Assembly: GCF_041051975.1 (NCBI RefSeq)
Contig: NZ_CP163435.1
Span: 9,949,982 to 10,013,981 of the forward strand
From: Streptomyces sp. R21
Lineage (GTDB): Bacteria > Actinomycetota > Actinomycetes > Streptomycetales > Streptomycetaceae
Direction of reading: 5' to 3'
Length of the DNA: 64,000 nt
Numbering within the stretch: the first letter of the stretch is position 1; each line of letters opens with the position of its first letter. This document shows, piece by piece, positions 15,944 through 24,520 of this stretch. Made by a program: the position numbers and the translations under genes. Below the pieces are notes generated by a model. It saw only the letters and a list, made by a program, of their open reading frames with translations. It did no database searches and was not told where the DNA came from.

Positions 15944-17083
15944 GTGAGTCATGCAATGCGGAGGGCCAGCGAACTGGCCCTGGACGAGACGACGGTCACC
16001 GCACTTCGAGCCGCGCTGAAGAGCACCGCCGACGAGATCGTCCAGGCGATCATCGACGAGGTCCCTTCCTACGCCAACGCCCTTGCGGGCCGCATGGGCG
16101 CCACCATCCGCCAAGCCGTCCGCACCGCCCTGGGGCACTACCTGGACCTCGCGAGCGGGAACGCCACGGGCGGCGACGCCGGTGACGCAGCCTACGAGTT
16201 GGGCCGCGGCGAGGTACGCGACGGCCGTTCGATGGACGCCCTGCTCAGCGCCTACCGCGTCGGCGCCCGCGTGGCCTGGCGATGCCTGGCAGCCGGTGCC
16301 GTACCCGCAGGTCTGCCCGCCGCCGAGGTCGCCAAGTTCGCCGAGCTGACCTTCGCCTACATCGACGAGCTCTCCGCCGCGAGCGCCGCGGGCCACGCCG
16401 ACGAACTGGCCGCCCGGGGCAGGGCCCACGAGCGCCACCTGGAACACCTGGCCCGTGACCTCCTCGCCGGCGCGAGCCCGGACGTGCTGCTGGCCTCCGT
16501 TCAACGGGCCATGTGGCAGCCTCCGGTTTCGCTGACCGCGGTCCTGCTGCCCGCCGCCCAGGCCCGGCCTGCCTACCGCGCGCTCGACCCGAGCACCCTC
16601 GTCCTCGACGATCTGCCGGATGCCACCGGAGTGCTGCTCGTCCCCGATGCCGACCGATCACATCTCTTGCGGCAGCTGACCGACCGCACCGCCGTGGTCG
16701 GCCCGGCCCGGCCATGGACTCGTGCGTCCGCCTCGTATGCACGAGCCGCACGCGCGCGCTCCCTCTCCTCTGATATTCGCGACACCGAGGATCACCTGCC
16801 CGAGCTGGTCCTGAGCGCCGACGTGGACGCGTTCGCAGACCTGCGTGCCCGAGCCCTCGCACCGTTGCGGACCTTGCCTGTCGCGACCGCGAGGCGGCTG
16901 GAGGAGACGTTGCGGGCGTGGCTGCTGCACCAGGGCAGGCGGAACGAGATGGCGGCGGCGTTGTTCGTCCACCCCCAGACAGTCCGGTACCGGATGTCGC
17001 AGCTGCGGGAGCTGTTTCCGGATCTCGCATCGCCGCACCGGGTCCTTGAACTGACGCTGGCGGTCGGTCTTCGGGTCAGCTGA
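15944..17083 (+). CDS. PucR/CdaR-family transcriptional regulator
   Basis: 379 residues; GTG 15944 is preceded by CAGGGAAC, with in-frame ATGs at 15950 and 15956 as alternatives. An N-terminal helical sensor-like region and a GGDEF-like middle (GVLLVPDADRSHLL) precede the C-terminal PucR HTH, with MAAALFVHPQTVRYRMSQLR near 335-355. Proteins of this architecture regulate catabolic and lipid genes in actinobacteria. It diverges from the reductase-desaturase operon across a clear palindrome and is the obvious candidate regulator of membrane lipid unsaturation. Confidence 0.82.
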   Translation: MSHAMRRASELALDETTVTALRAALKSTADEIVQAIIDEVPSYANALAGRMGATIRQAVRTALGHYLDLASGNATGGDAGDAAYELGRGEVRDGRSMDALLSAYRVGARVAWRCLAAGAVPAGLPAAEVAKFAELTFAYIDELSAASAAGHADELAARGRAHERHLEHLARDLLAGASPDVLLASVQRAMWQPPVSLTAVLLPAAQARPAYRALDPSTLVLDDLPDATGVLLVPDADRSHLLRQLTDRTAVVGPARPWTRASASYARAARARSLSSDIRDTEDHLPELVLSADVDAFADLRARALAPLRTLPVATARRLEETLRAWLLHQGRRNEMAAALFVHPQTVRYRMSQLRELFPDLASPHRVLELTLAVGLRVS

Positions 17084-17150
17084 CGCGTACTTCGACCGTC
17101 CATGAGAAGTCCGCGAGCGGTCCAGGAATCGTGCCTCGTTCTTGGTGCCA

Positions 17151-17195
17151 TCAGCTGGCTCATGCGGCCCGGGGAAGAGCGTATGAGCCAGCTGA
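17151..17195 (+). terminator. 13-bp inverted repeat after the PucR gene
   Basis: TCAGCTGGCTCAT (17151-17163) and ATGAGCCAGCTGA (17183-17195) are perfect complements around a 19-nt spacer, 68 bases past the PucR stop. A terminator is most likely; a lost transposon end is possible. 17196-17640 contains no gene I can support. Confidence 0.55.
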
Positions 17196-17640
17196 GACCG
17201 GGGATTGATGCGAAGACCAGACAAGGCCTCGGGAAGCCCGTCGGGGGCGCTGTCTCTGAGAAGCGCGGTGGCGGATACGGCTCGACTGGATCCGGTGGAC
17301 GATGCGCACCGGCCCGCTCGCCGACGCGCTCAGCGAGCATCTGGTCAGCGACCTGTGACGCTATGCCCTCAAAAACGCCTTTCATGTCGTCGTGGAGCGC
17401 GCCGTCCTGGCACGAGCTGACCCACGGGCGCGCGGCGGGCTGCAGCTGGGTGACCGGTGGGGCGGCCGGGCCGGGTCACCAGGGCGGGGGACCGGGGCGC
17501 TCGTGCCGGGGACCACCGTGGTTATGCGACGGCTTCGCGCCTCCCTTCCGACAGGCCGGCCGGACGACCGACCGGGCCGGACTGGCACCGCGCGGGGGAT
17601 GATGGGGATGGAATGACGGAACGCGAGGTCAGGAGCGTCC

Positions 17641-17979
17641 ATGGCGAAGCGGGTTCACCAACCCCGTGAGGACGCCGAGTTCGATTTCATCCTCGGGATG
17701 AGCGGAGTCCCGGTCCTCGCATACTTCACCGGGACATGGCCCAAGGCAATCGAGCCCTGCCGGGCGATGGACCTCGTCGTGGGTGGCATCGCCGACGAGT
17801 ACACGGGCCGCCTGACAGCCGTCCGCACCGACATCACGCGCTGTCCGGCCGCAACCGAGCGATACGGGATCACCGGAGCCCCGTCCTACGTCCTGCTGAA
17901 GGAGGGAGAGGCGGTGGCGCACGCCACGGGGCCCATGACCATCGCCGAGATACGGAAGTTCCTGGACGGCCACCTCTGA
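17641..17979 (+). CDS. Thioredoxin-fold protein lacking the CxxC active site
   Basis: 112 residues with a thioredoxin fold: strand VPVLAYFTGTW, then WPKAIEPC where WCxxC would be expected, and the cis-Pro loop GAPSYVLLKEG. The first active-site Cys is absent and the second (Cys40) is displaced, so classical disulfide exchange is not expected. Such thioredoxin-like proteins recur in Streptomyces; a single-Cys or chaperone-like role is possible. It stands alone. Confidence 0.72.
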   Translation: MAKRVHQPREDAEFDFILGMSGVPVLAYFTGTWPKAIEPCRAMDLVVGGIADEYTGRLTAVRTDITRCPAATERYGITGAPSYVLLKEGEAVAHATGPMTIAEIRKFLDGHL

Positions 17980-18432
17980 ACGGCCGCCGCGGCACTGCGG
18001 CCGCCACGCCCGTCTCGTCTCGTCTATAGGAGCTGCGACGCCTGAGACCCCTTGAGGCTGAGACACCCCCATAGGTCACAGAACCCCATCCAGCGCCCTC
18101 GCGTCCGGCTGCTGCACGGCCCCGGCCACCACCTCGGGGAATGCCGGCGCCGTGTCTGCGCCCCGCCTTGAGCGGAGCACCACCTGCCTCGTGTCGACCG
18201 AGACCAGAGCGCGGTATCCGTCCCACTTCGGTTATGCGCTGTTGAACTGTCCGGGGATAGTGTCCGGCCTCATGTCGAGCACGGGGTGGCGGGTGCATGC
18301 CACGGATCGAGAGCTGGCGCAGTTGCGTGAAGTGACTCCGCTTCCAACGCAGTTGCAGCACTAGCTGTGGCCAGGCAGAAGGAGGAATCAGAAGACCTGG
18401 CGCATGCGCCTGAGAGTTCGTAACAGGATCAT

Positions 18433-18590
18433 GGGTGGGCCTTCTTGAGGCGTCGTCAGCAGATGAGGCTGCATGCCAGGGAGACGAAGGCGTCGTGGAG
18501 TTCGAGGTGTCGTTCCCCTCGGATGGCGAGGCGCTTGAGCTGGTTGAGGGGGCGAGGGCCTGCTCGACGACGTAGCGGAATTTGTGAAGC
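18433..18590 (-). pseudogene. IS5-family transposase C-terminal remnant
   Basis: Reading the minus strand, KFRYVVEQALAP and, after a frameshift, LNQLKRLAIRGERHLELHD..FVSLACSLIC resemble the end of Streptomyces IS5-type transposases (catalytic-Glu region RYVVEQ). An in-frame TGA replaces the usual Trp after LIC. The stretch 17980-18432 before it holds no supported gene. Confidence 0.6.
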
Positions 18591-18631
18591 TCCGCCTGTC
18601 GTTCGCGAAATTCAGCTGTGTGGCGTGCCTG

Positions 18632-19531
18632 CTACCGGTTGGCCCCGAGGAAGTCCTCCAGGATCTCGACGAACCGCGCCGGCTGCTCCTCGGCCGGGTA
18701 GTGGCCGCAGTCGTCGAGGACGACCCCCGTGACGTCGCCGGCCGCCAGCCGCATCGTCTGGGCGGCACTCTCGCCGCTCCACAGCGCGCCGCCGAGGGCG
18801 AGCACCGGCAGCGTCAGCCGGGTCTTGCTGCGCTGCTCGTTCTGCGCGATCGTCTCGTCCAGCGCCCGGTAGTACGCGAAGCTCGCCCGCAGCGCGCGAG
18901 GATCCGCGGTGATCGCGTCGACGTAGACGTCGACGGCGTACGCGGGGATCGCGGTCGGCGTGGCGGCCTTGGTGGCGAACTGCCAGCCGAAGAAGAGCCG
19001 CTCCCGTCCGCGGACCAGTTCCTCGTTGAGGTCGTCGAGCCGGTTGAAGCCGAACTGCCAGAGCCTCAGGTTGGCCGCGGCCGGGCCGAAGAACGGTGGG
19101 GACGGCGTGAGACCGGGGATCGCTGCTTCGAGGATGGCGAGCCGGTCCACCCGCTCGGGGTGATCGGCGGCGAGGGCGTATGCGGTCCACGTGCCGATGT
19201 CGTGGCCGACCACGTCGAACCGGTCGTGCCCGAGCGCGGCCATCAACGCGACCAGATCGGCGGCGAGCGTGCCGGCGTCGTACCCGTCGTCGGGCTTGTC
19301 GGAGAGCCCGGCTCCGCGCGAGTCGACGGCGACGACGGTGTGCCGACGGGCGAGCGCGGGCATCACCTCCCGCCAGGCGTACCAGGTCTGGGGCCACCCG
19401 CCGATCAGCAGCAGCGCCGGGCCGTCCCCACCGGTGACCGCGTGCAGCCGCAGTCCGTTCACCTCCACGAGCCGGCTGGTGAAGACGTCGGTGAACCCGT
19501 CGGGCAGCCGCAGCGAACTCAAGGTTGTCAT
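18632..19531 (-). CDS. Alpha/beta hydrolase, epoxide hydrolase/dehalogenase-like
   Basis: 299 residues from ATG 19531. The nucleophile elbow is GHDIGT with Asp as nucleophile, GGWPQTWYAWR supplies the oxyanion-hole HGxP-like segment, and CGHYPAEEQP near the end supplies the catalytic His. Asp nucleophiles are typical of epoxide hydrolases and haloalkane dehalogenases. It is divergent from a TetR regulator across a 57-bp gap with a dyad, suggesting induction by a small hydrophobic substrate. Confidence 0.82.
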   Translation of the reverse strand: MTTLSSLRLPDGFTDVFTSRLVEVNGLRLHAVTGGDGPALLLIGGWPQTWYAWREVMPALARRHTVVAVDSRGAGLSDKPDDGYDAGTLAADLVALMAALGHDRFDVVGHDIGTWTAYALAADHPERVDRLAILEAAIPGLTPSPPFFGPAAANLRLWQFGFNRLDDLNEELVRGRERLFFGWQFATKAATPTAIPAYAVDVYVDAITADPRALRASFAYYRALDETIAQNEQRSKTRLTLPVLALGGALWSGESAAQTMRLAAGDVTGVVLDDCGHYPAEEQPARFVEILEDFLGANR

Positions 19532-19547
19532 GCCGGCGACCCTACCC

Positions 19548-19571
19548 ATCTTTGAATGATCGGTACAAGAT
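19548..19571. promoter_or_regulatory. TetR operator between hydrolase and TetR genes
   Basis: ATCTT (19548-19552) and AAGAT (19567-19571) bracket TGAATGATCGGTACA, a core resembling known TetR-family sites of the TGNNNGATCGGTACA type. It occupies the middle of the divergent promoter region. Confidence 0.55.
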
Positions 19572-19588
19572 GTGTAGGCTTACGAACC

Positions 19589-20200
19589 ATGGCAGGCCGC
19601 AAGCAATTCGACGTGGACGAGGCGCTACGACGTGCGATGCACGTCTTCTGGCGCTGGGGTTATTCGGAGGCCTCGATCGATCGCCTGACCGAGGGCACGG
19701 GCCTGGGCCGGGGCTCGCTCTACGCCACCTTCGGCGACAAGAGCACCCTCTTCCGCAAAAGCCTCCAACGGTACGCGCAGACCTACCACCCGCAGTACGA
19801 GCAGGCACTGTCCCGCCCCCACCCGAGCCCGAGCGCCGTTGTGGCCGCCTTCCTGCAGGTCGCCCTGAACCGTATCGCCGACCCGACGGTCCCGGATGGC
19901 TGCCTGCTCACGGTGTCGGCAACGCAGTTCCCGGCGCTTGACGCGGAGGGCCGGGCGATGGTCCGCGCCATGATCGACGGTTTGCGGGCGATGCTGGAGC
20001 AGGCGTTGCTGGCGGCGGGGGCCGGTGAGCAGGAGGCGGCAGAGCTGGCGTTGTGCACGCTGGCGACGAACAAATCTCTGGCAGTGCTGAGCCGCGCCGG
20101 TTTCTCGGGCGAAGACCTGGCAACCGTCGCGGCAGCCGCCGCCAAGAATGCCAAGGCTGTTGTGCCGAACCGGCCGGCCGAACCGTCGGGGCCGCGATAG
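19589..20200 (+). CDS. TetR-family regulator
   Basis: 203 residues from ATG 19589. The N-terminal HTH is clear (ASIDRLTEGTGLGRGSLYATFGDKSTLFRKSL) and the C-terminal ligand domain includes DGCLLTVSA, typical of the subgroup regulating divergent oxidoreductases or hydrolases. It probably represses the adjacent alpha/beta hydrolase. A 105-bp internal segment (19961-20065) is repeated at 51588-51692 with three mismatches. Confidence 0.88.
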   Translation: MAGRKQFDVDEALRRAMHVFWRWGYSEASIDRLTEGTGLGRGSLYATFGDKSTLFRKSLQRYAQTYHPQYEQALSRPHPSPSAVVAAFLQVALNRIADPTVPDGCLLTVSATQFPALDAEGRAMVRAMIDGLRAMLEQALLAAGAGEQEAAELALCTLATNKSLAVLSRAGFSGEDLATVAAAAAKNAKAVVPNRPAEPSGPR

Positions 20201-20289
20201 GCGGGAACGACTCCGTCGCCCATGGATCTGCAGAGACCTTGGGGCAGCCGGCCGCTCGGCAGGAAGCGACTCGGCCCAGCCCTCATAGG

Positions 20290-20560
20290 GGCTGAGCCGA
20301 CCCTGGCGACGAAATCGTCCCACCGGCGCCCCACCGCGGCCCGCCACCTCAACATCGGCTCGTATCACCTCATGTACCGACGAGCAGCCGAGCGGATCGC
20401 GGGCAATGACGGCGTCCTCGTGCTCTGCGCCCTGCACGGCCTCGTCCGGCTCGACTACGAACTCCTGCCGTACGGCAGCGGATGGATGCTGCCGGCCGCA
20501 TCGGCGTCGAGCAGCTGCGCGCGGGCAGGCTGCCGGGCTCGGCGTCCTCGCTGGCCGCCG
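20290..20560 (+). pseudogene. DUF6884-family remnant
   Basis: The frame reads GSYHLMYRRAAERIAGNDGVLVLCALHGLVRLDYELLPYG, the diagnostic block of DUF6884 (GSYHR..RRAA...LxxSALHGL..L...PY). No start or N-terminal sensor of the usual protein is present, and the continuation shifts frame near 20480. Function of the family is not established. Confidence 0.6.
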
Positions 20561-20625
20561 GGTCCGGAGCTGGGCGATCACCGACTACACTCCCCGCGAT
20601 TCGCTGTTCGAGTACGGGGAGTGTC

Positions 20626-21405
20626 ATGTCGTCGAACCGGGGCAGTCGCTCTCTTTTTGCCGCTGTCGCCTGTGCTGTGCTCACTCTTGTCGGCGGCTGC
20701 ACTTCAGGAGGGGGCGAAACGGCTGCCAAGTCCGCGTCGTCCTCTCCAGTTTTGTCGCGGAGGCCGTCGACGACTGTACGGCCTCTCAGCGCTGCAGAGT
20801 TGGCGGCAGCACTTCCCGAACAAGGCGCTCTGCCGGGCTACAGCGTCAACAACAGCGCGCCCGAGACAACAACGGGCGGCGACAAGTCCGATCAGAGCGT
20901 ACGGCCCGCGGCATGCCAACCACTTGAGGACGCCAGATCTGGCGTCTTCGCCGACTCAGCAGCCACTGCCTGGATCCACATATCCGCTTCGAAGTTCGCC
21001 CCGCCAGACGAGACCCTCACCTTCACCAGCTATCGCTCCGGAGCTGCCGGCGCGCACCTTGCCTCCTTGGACAAAGCGCTCGCCGCATGTCCGTCGCTGT
21101 CCTTCCAAAACCGATACGGCGACCGCGTGAGTGTGGACGTGGAACGAGTCAAAGACGAGGTATCGGCGGGTGACGCCTCGGTGAGCTTCCGGATGCACTG
21201 GACTTTGAATATCGATGGGTTTAAGTCGGACACGTATGACCTGGTCACCACTGTCCGCTCAGGAGAAGCGACCATCACTGTCGTATCGGACAGCATCGTC
21301 GGTAGCCAACTCTCTGATGCGAAGAAGCGCGCATTCCTCCCGAAGCTCGATCAGCAGCTCCTGAAACGCCAAGCCGACGCCCTGGGTGCGGCACAGCACA
21401 ACTGA
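20626..21405 (+). CDS. Secreted lipoprotein of unknown function
   Basis: 259 residues from ATG 20626 with GGGGAG eight bases before it. A short signal peptide ends in the lipobox LVGGC, followed by a Ser/Thr-rich tether and a globular domain (LSAAELAAALPEQGALPGY..., later ASVSFRMHWTLNIDGF and YDLVTTVRSGEATITVVSD). The beta-rich ending resembles PknH-sensor-like or LppX-like extracellular domains of actinobacteria, but I do not claim membership. No partner genes are evident; it is flanked by two remnants. Confidence 0.75.
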   Translation: MSSNRGSRSLFAAVACAVLTLVGGCTSGGGETAAKSASSSPVLSRRPSTTVRPLSAAELAAALPEQGALPGYSVNNSAPETTTGGDKSDQSVRPAACQPLEDARSGVFADSAATAWIHISASKFAPPDETLTFTSYRSGAAGAHLASLDKALAACPSLSFQNRYGDRVSVDVERVKDEVSAGDASVSFRMHWTLNIDGFKSDTYDLVTTVRSGEATITVVSDSIVGSQLSDAKKRAFLPKLDQQLLKRQADALGAAQHN

Positions 21406-21407
21406 GC

Positions 21408-21620
21408 ACCCAGTACGTTCGCGCCGCGCACTTCTACGACCAGATCGCCTGGTTCACCAAGGGCCCGCAGCACCGCCCGGTCCTGAACCTGGAAGCCGCC
21501 GCCGGTGGCCAGGTCGACTTCGTCGACGCGCTCCAGGGCGAGGACACCCGCAACGAGTTGTCCTGGCACATTTCCGACCACTGCCCACTGTGGGTGGAGT
21601 TTTCGAGTCCATCCAGCTCC
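21408..21620 (+). pseudogene. Endonuclease/exonuclease/phosphatase C-terminal remnant
   Basis: The frame gives QYVRAAHFYDQIAWFTKGP..NELSWHISDHCPLWVEF. HFYDQI and SDHxPLWxEF are the closing catalytic motifs of the EEP superfamily. The remainder of the roughly 300-residue enzyme is missing. It begins immediately after the lipoprotein stop, so a deletion joined the two. Confidence 0.68.
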
Positions 21621-21786
21621 GCTGCGACACCTCGGGGTCCTTCATGGGCCCGGATCGTATGAGAGGCACCGGCGACGACGTGCGGAAAACCCCGAAACCA
21701 CCCTGCCGGACGACCTGCACGGGAGACCGCCCCGACCGGCACGAACCCCCCTGAACAACGTCACACCAGCCCCATGACCTGCCGCT

Positions 21787-22578
21787 TCAAGATGGCGGCA
21801 GCTCAGTGTTGAGTCTGTCGGCAGGCACTCGCTCGATGCGGGTCCAGCCCCTCCAGCCACGCTCCTTCAGGATCGCCAACACCAGTTCGGCACCTGGTGC
21901 GGACTCCAGCATGGTTGAGTCCATCAGGGCGACGAACTGATCGTCGAAGCCGTCGGCACCCACCTCGCCGGCATCCACGGCGCGCATCATCAGGCGCTCC
22001 AGGATGTCGGCGATCTCGACGATCCGTGGATCGCCGGCCAGCCAGTCGAGCTCCCCAGTGAAGAAGCTGTAGAGCCTCACCATGTCGGGGTCGTCCAGCT
22101 CCTCGTGCTTCTTAGCGATCACGGAGTCGATCAGGTCCGGCACCTGCGCGGCGATCATGATCCAGGCATCCCGCTCCAGCTCGATGTACCGCTCCCCGAC
22201 GCCGAGACCGCGCAGCCGGTCGAGGTAGTCCACGACGCTTTGCGGGAGTGCCAGGTGCTCTCCGGCGGCGAGCCGGGCGAGTCGGTTGCGGGTGTCCTGC
22301 AGCCGCCGGATCTCGGCGCGCAGATCCTTGTCGATCTCCTGGACGCCTCCGGTGAACTCCTCCGGGCCGGCGTCGAGGAGTTCCTGCACCCTGGCCAGCG
22401 GCACGCCGGCATCGGCCAGGGTGTGGATCCGGATCAGTCGCACGACGGCGGCAGCATCGTAGGTCCGGTACCCGGACCGGTCGCGCTCGGGCTCGGGCAG
22501 CAGCCCGATCTTGTGGTAGTGGCGTACCGCCCGTACCGTGACCCCGGCGTACGTCGCCAGCTGGCTGATGGTGAGCAT
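21787..22578 (-). CDS. MerR-family regulator with large effector domain
   Basis: 263 residues. The N-terminal winged helix (MLTISQLATYAGVTVRAVRHYHKIGLLPEP) is classical MerR. A coiled coil and a ~150-residue C-terminal domain rich in acidic and hydrophobic residues follow (YSFFTGELDWLAGDPRIVEI). It lies 15 bases after the ABC permease gene in the same operon, downstream of a MerR-type dyad, so it likely senses the drug exported by the transporter and activates its own operon. Confidence 0.87.
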   Translation of the reverse strand: MLTISQLATYAGVTVRAVRHYHKIGLLPEPERDRSGYRTYDAAAVVRLIRIHTLADAGVPLARVQELLDAGPEEFTGGVQEIDKDLRAEIRRLQDTRNRLARLAAGEHLALPQSVVDYLDRLRGLGVGERYIELERDAWIMIAAQVPDLIDSVIAKKHEELDDPDMVRLYSFFTGELDWLAGDPRIVEIADILERLMMRAVDAGEVGADGFDDQFVALMDSTMLESAPGAELVLAILKERGWRGWTRIERVPADRLNTELPPS

Positions 22579-22593
22579 GGGTCTGAGCCTGCC

Positions 22594-23355
22594 TCAGGCG
22601 ATCTTCCGGCGATAGGCGGTCATCGCGAAGCCGTACGCCACGACGAGGATGCCCACACACCACGCGAGCGCGATCCAGATGTCGTCGCCGACCGGCTGCC
22701 CTGTGAACAGAGCACGGATCGTGTTGACGATCGACGTCACCGGCTGGTGCTCGGCGAACCAGCGCACCGGGCCGGGCATCGTCTTTGTGGGCACGAACGC
22801 CGAGCTGACGAAGGGCAGGAAGATGAGCGGGTAGGCGAACGCGCCCGCTCCCTCGACCGACGACGCGGAGAGCCCGGGGATCACGGCGAGCCAGGTCAAC
22901 GCCAGGGTGAACAAGAGCAGGATGCCGGCGACCGCGAGCCATGCCGACACTCCTGCCCCCGTGCGGAAGCCCATGAGCACAGCGACGCCCACGACGAGCA
23001 CGAGCGCGATCAGGTTGGCGACCAGCGAGGTGACGACGTGTGCCCACAGCACACCCGACCGCGCGATCGGCATGGACTGGAATCGCTCGAAGATCCCGCT
23101 CTTCACATCGGTGAACAGCCGGTACGCGGTGTAGGAGATGCCCGATGCGATGGTCATGAGCAGAATGCCGGGCAGCATGTAGTTCACGTATGAAACCGAC
23201 CCGGTATCAATGGCGCCGCCGAACACGTAGACGAACATCAGCATCATGGCGACCGGCGTGATGGCGGTCGTAATGATGGTGTCCATGCTGCGTGTGACAT
23301 GGCGCAGGGTCCGCCCCGTGAGCGCGGCAGTGTCGCTGAAGAAGTACGCGGTCAT
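22594..23355 (-). CDS. ABC-2 type drug exporter permease (DrrB-like)
   Basis: 253 residues with six predicted membrane spans, the ABC-2 signature MPGILLMTIASG and a DVKSGIFERFQSMPIARS loop characteristic of DrrB/NodJ-type permeases. It overlaps the upstream ATPase stop by four bases (ATGA). With the ATPase it should form an efflux pump for a hydrophobic compound. Confidence 0.88.
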   Translation of the reverse strand: MTAYFFSDTAALTGRTLRHVTRSMDTIITTAITPVAMMLMFVYVFGGAIDTGSVSYVNYMLPGILLMTIASGISYTAYRLFTDVKSGIFERFQSMPIARSGVLWAHVVTSLVANLIALVLVVGVAVLMGFRTGAGVSAWLAVAGILLLFTLALTWLAVIPGLSASSVEGAGAFAYPLIFLPFVSSAFVPTKTMPGPVRWFAEHQPVTSIVNTIRALFTGQPVGDDIWIALAWCVGILVVAYGFAMTAYRRKIA

Positions 23356-24158
23356 CCTTGTCCCCTAGTTGTCGCGCCAATGGCGTTGCTCTTGTCGCCG
23401 CCGATGACCGCGAGGAAAACCTCCTCCAGGGTCGGCTGCTTCTCGACGTACTCGACCGTGGCGGGCGGGAAGAGCTGCTTGAGTTCGGCGAGGGTGCCGT
23501 TCACGATGATCCGACCTTGGTGGAGGATCGCGATCCGGTCGGCCAGTTGCTCGGCCTCGTACAGATACTGCGTGGTGAGCAGCACTGTCGTTCCGTGGCG
23601 GGCCAGCTCCTTGACCGCATCCCACACCTCGATGCGTGCCTCGGGGTCGAGTCCGGCCGTCGGCTCGTCCAGGAAAATCACCGGCGAATTCCCGATGAGA
23701 CTCATCGCGATGTCCAGTCGGCGGCGCATCCCACCTGAATACGTGGACACTCGCCGCGCGCCCGCCTCGCTCAGCGAGAAACGCCTCAGTAGGTCATCCG
23801 CGATCGCGCCCGGGTCCTTGAGGTGGCGCAGCTTGGCGACGAGGGCGAGGTTCTCCCGACCGCTGAGGATCTCGTCGACGGCCGCGAACTGCCCGGTGAG
23901 ACTGATGGACCCCCGCACGTTCGCCGGTTGCGTCGCGACGTCGAAGCCATTGACGCTCGCCGTCCCCGCGTCGGCCTTCAGGAGCGTGGCGAGGATCCTC
24001 ACGGTCGTGGTCTTGCCCGCCCCGTTGGAGCCGAGCAGGGCGAAGATGCTGCCCGGCGCCACGTCGAAGTCCACGCCGCGCAGCACTGCGAGCTTCCCGT
24101 ACGACTTCTCGAGACCCTGCACGCTCATCGCCGGTCCGGCGATCGTTTGAGCCGTCAT
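23352..24158 (-). CDS. ABC exporter ATPase (DrrA-like)
   Basis: 268 residues from ATG 24158. GGAGG lies nine bases upstream; ATG 24164 is too close to that site. Walker A GSNGAGKTT, signature YSGGMRRRLDIA and Walker B VIFLDEPTAGLD are intact, and the C-terminal GTLAELK..PTLEEVFLAV is the DrrA-type accessory segment. The gene leads a three-gene operon of ATPase, permease and MerR regulator. Confidence 0.9.
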   Translation of the reverse strand: MTAQTIAGPAMSVQGLEKSYGKLAVLRGVDFDVAPGSIFALLGSNGAGKTTTVRILATLLKADAGTASVNGFDVATQPANVRGSISLTGQFAAVDEILSGRENLALVAKLRHLKDPGAIADDLLRRFSLSEAGARRVSTYSGGMRRRLDIAMSLIGNSPVIFLDEPTAGLDPEARIEVWDAVKELARHGTTVLLTTQYLYEAEQLADRIAILHQGRIIVNGTLAELKQLFPPATVEYVEKQPTLEEVFLAVIGGDKSNAIGATTRGQG

Positions 24159-24227
24159 GGTCATCTGCCTCCTTTGCGGAGCTGCTCCACGCGACTGCGA
24201 GGTCACCCCTGCCGGAAGGATGGAGGG

Positions 24228-24248
24228 TTGACCCAGCGTCAAGGTCAA
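24228..24248 (-). promoter_or_regulatory. MerR-type operator/promoter of the ABC operon
   Basis: TTGAC-N5-GTCAA (24228-24242) is a perfect dyad. Directly upstream on the minus strand a TTGACC -35-like hexamer (24248-24243) abuts it. This is the arrangement expected for a MerR activator binding inside a long -35/-10 spacer. Confidence 0.65.
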
Positions 24249-24319
24249 GCCCACTCCGACCGCGGCATCCAGACCGCCGGCTCCGATGTCCGGTCAAGCA
24301 CTCTTCGTGACCAACTACT

Positions 24320-24520
24320 GACCTCGACGCCGCCGTCAAGCGGCTCGCCGCCGACGGCTTCCCCGTCACCGTCGAGCTGCTCGCCCGGCTCTCCCCGCTT
24401 CAGTACGACCACATAAACTTCCGCGGCCGCTCTGCCTTCACCCAGTCCGCGGCGCCCGGCGTGCGCCCGTTGCGTGACCCCCACGCCCACGACGAGTCAG
24501 ACGACGGCGAGGCCGAGTAA
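24320..24520 (+). pseudogene. Tn3-family transposase C-terminal remnant
   Basis: The plus frame ending at TAA 24520 reads LARLSPLQYDHINFRGRSAF...GVRPLRDPHAHDESDDGEAE, which resembles the C-terminal tail of actinobacterial Tn3-type transposases (LSPxxxxHINxLGRYxF...LRPLRDP). Only about 67 codons remain. The MFS gene on the other strand reads through part of it. Confidence 0.6.

Noticed and set aside
17102..17602. 166-codon plus-strand frame after the PucR gene
   Set aside because: Begins inside the inverted repeat, has no ribosome site, and its composition (Ser/Arg/Pro/Gly) fits non-coding GC-rich DNA.
20222..21130. 302-codon plus frame covering the DUF6884 remnant and the lipoprotein start
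   Set aside because: Only residues ~40-85 resemble DUF6884; beyond that it is an out-of-frame shadow of the lipoprotein gene at 20626.
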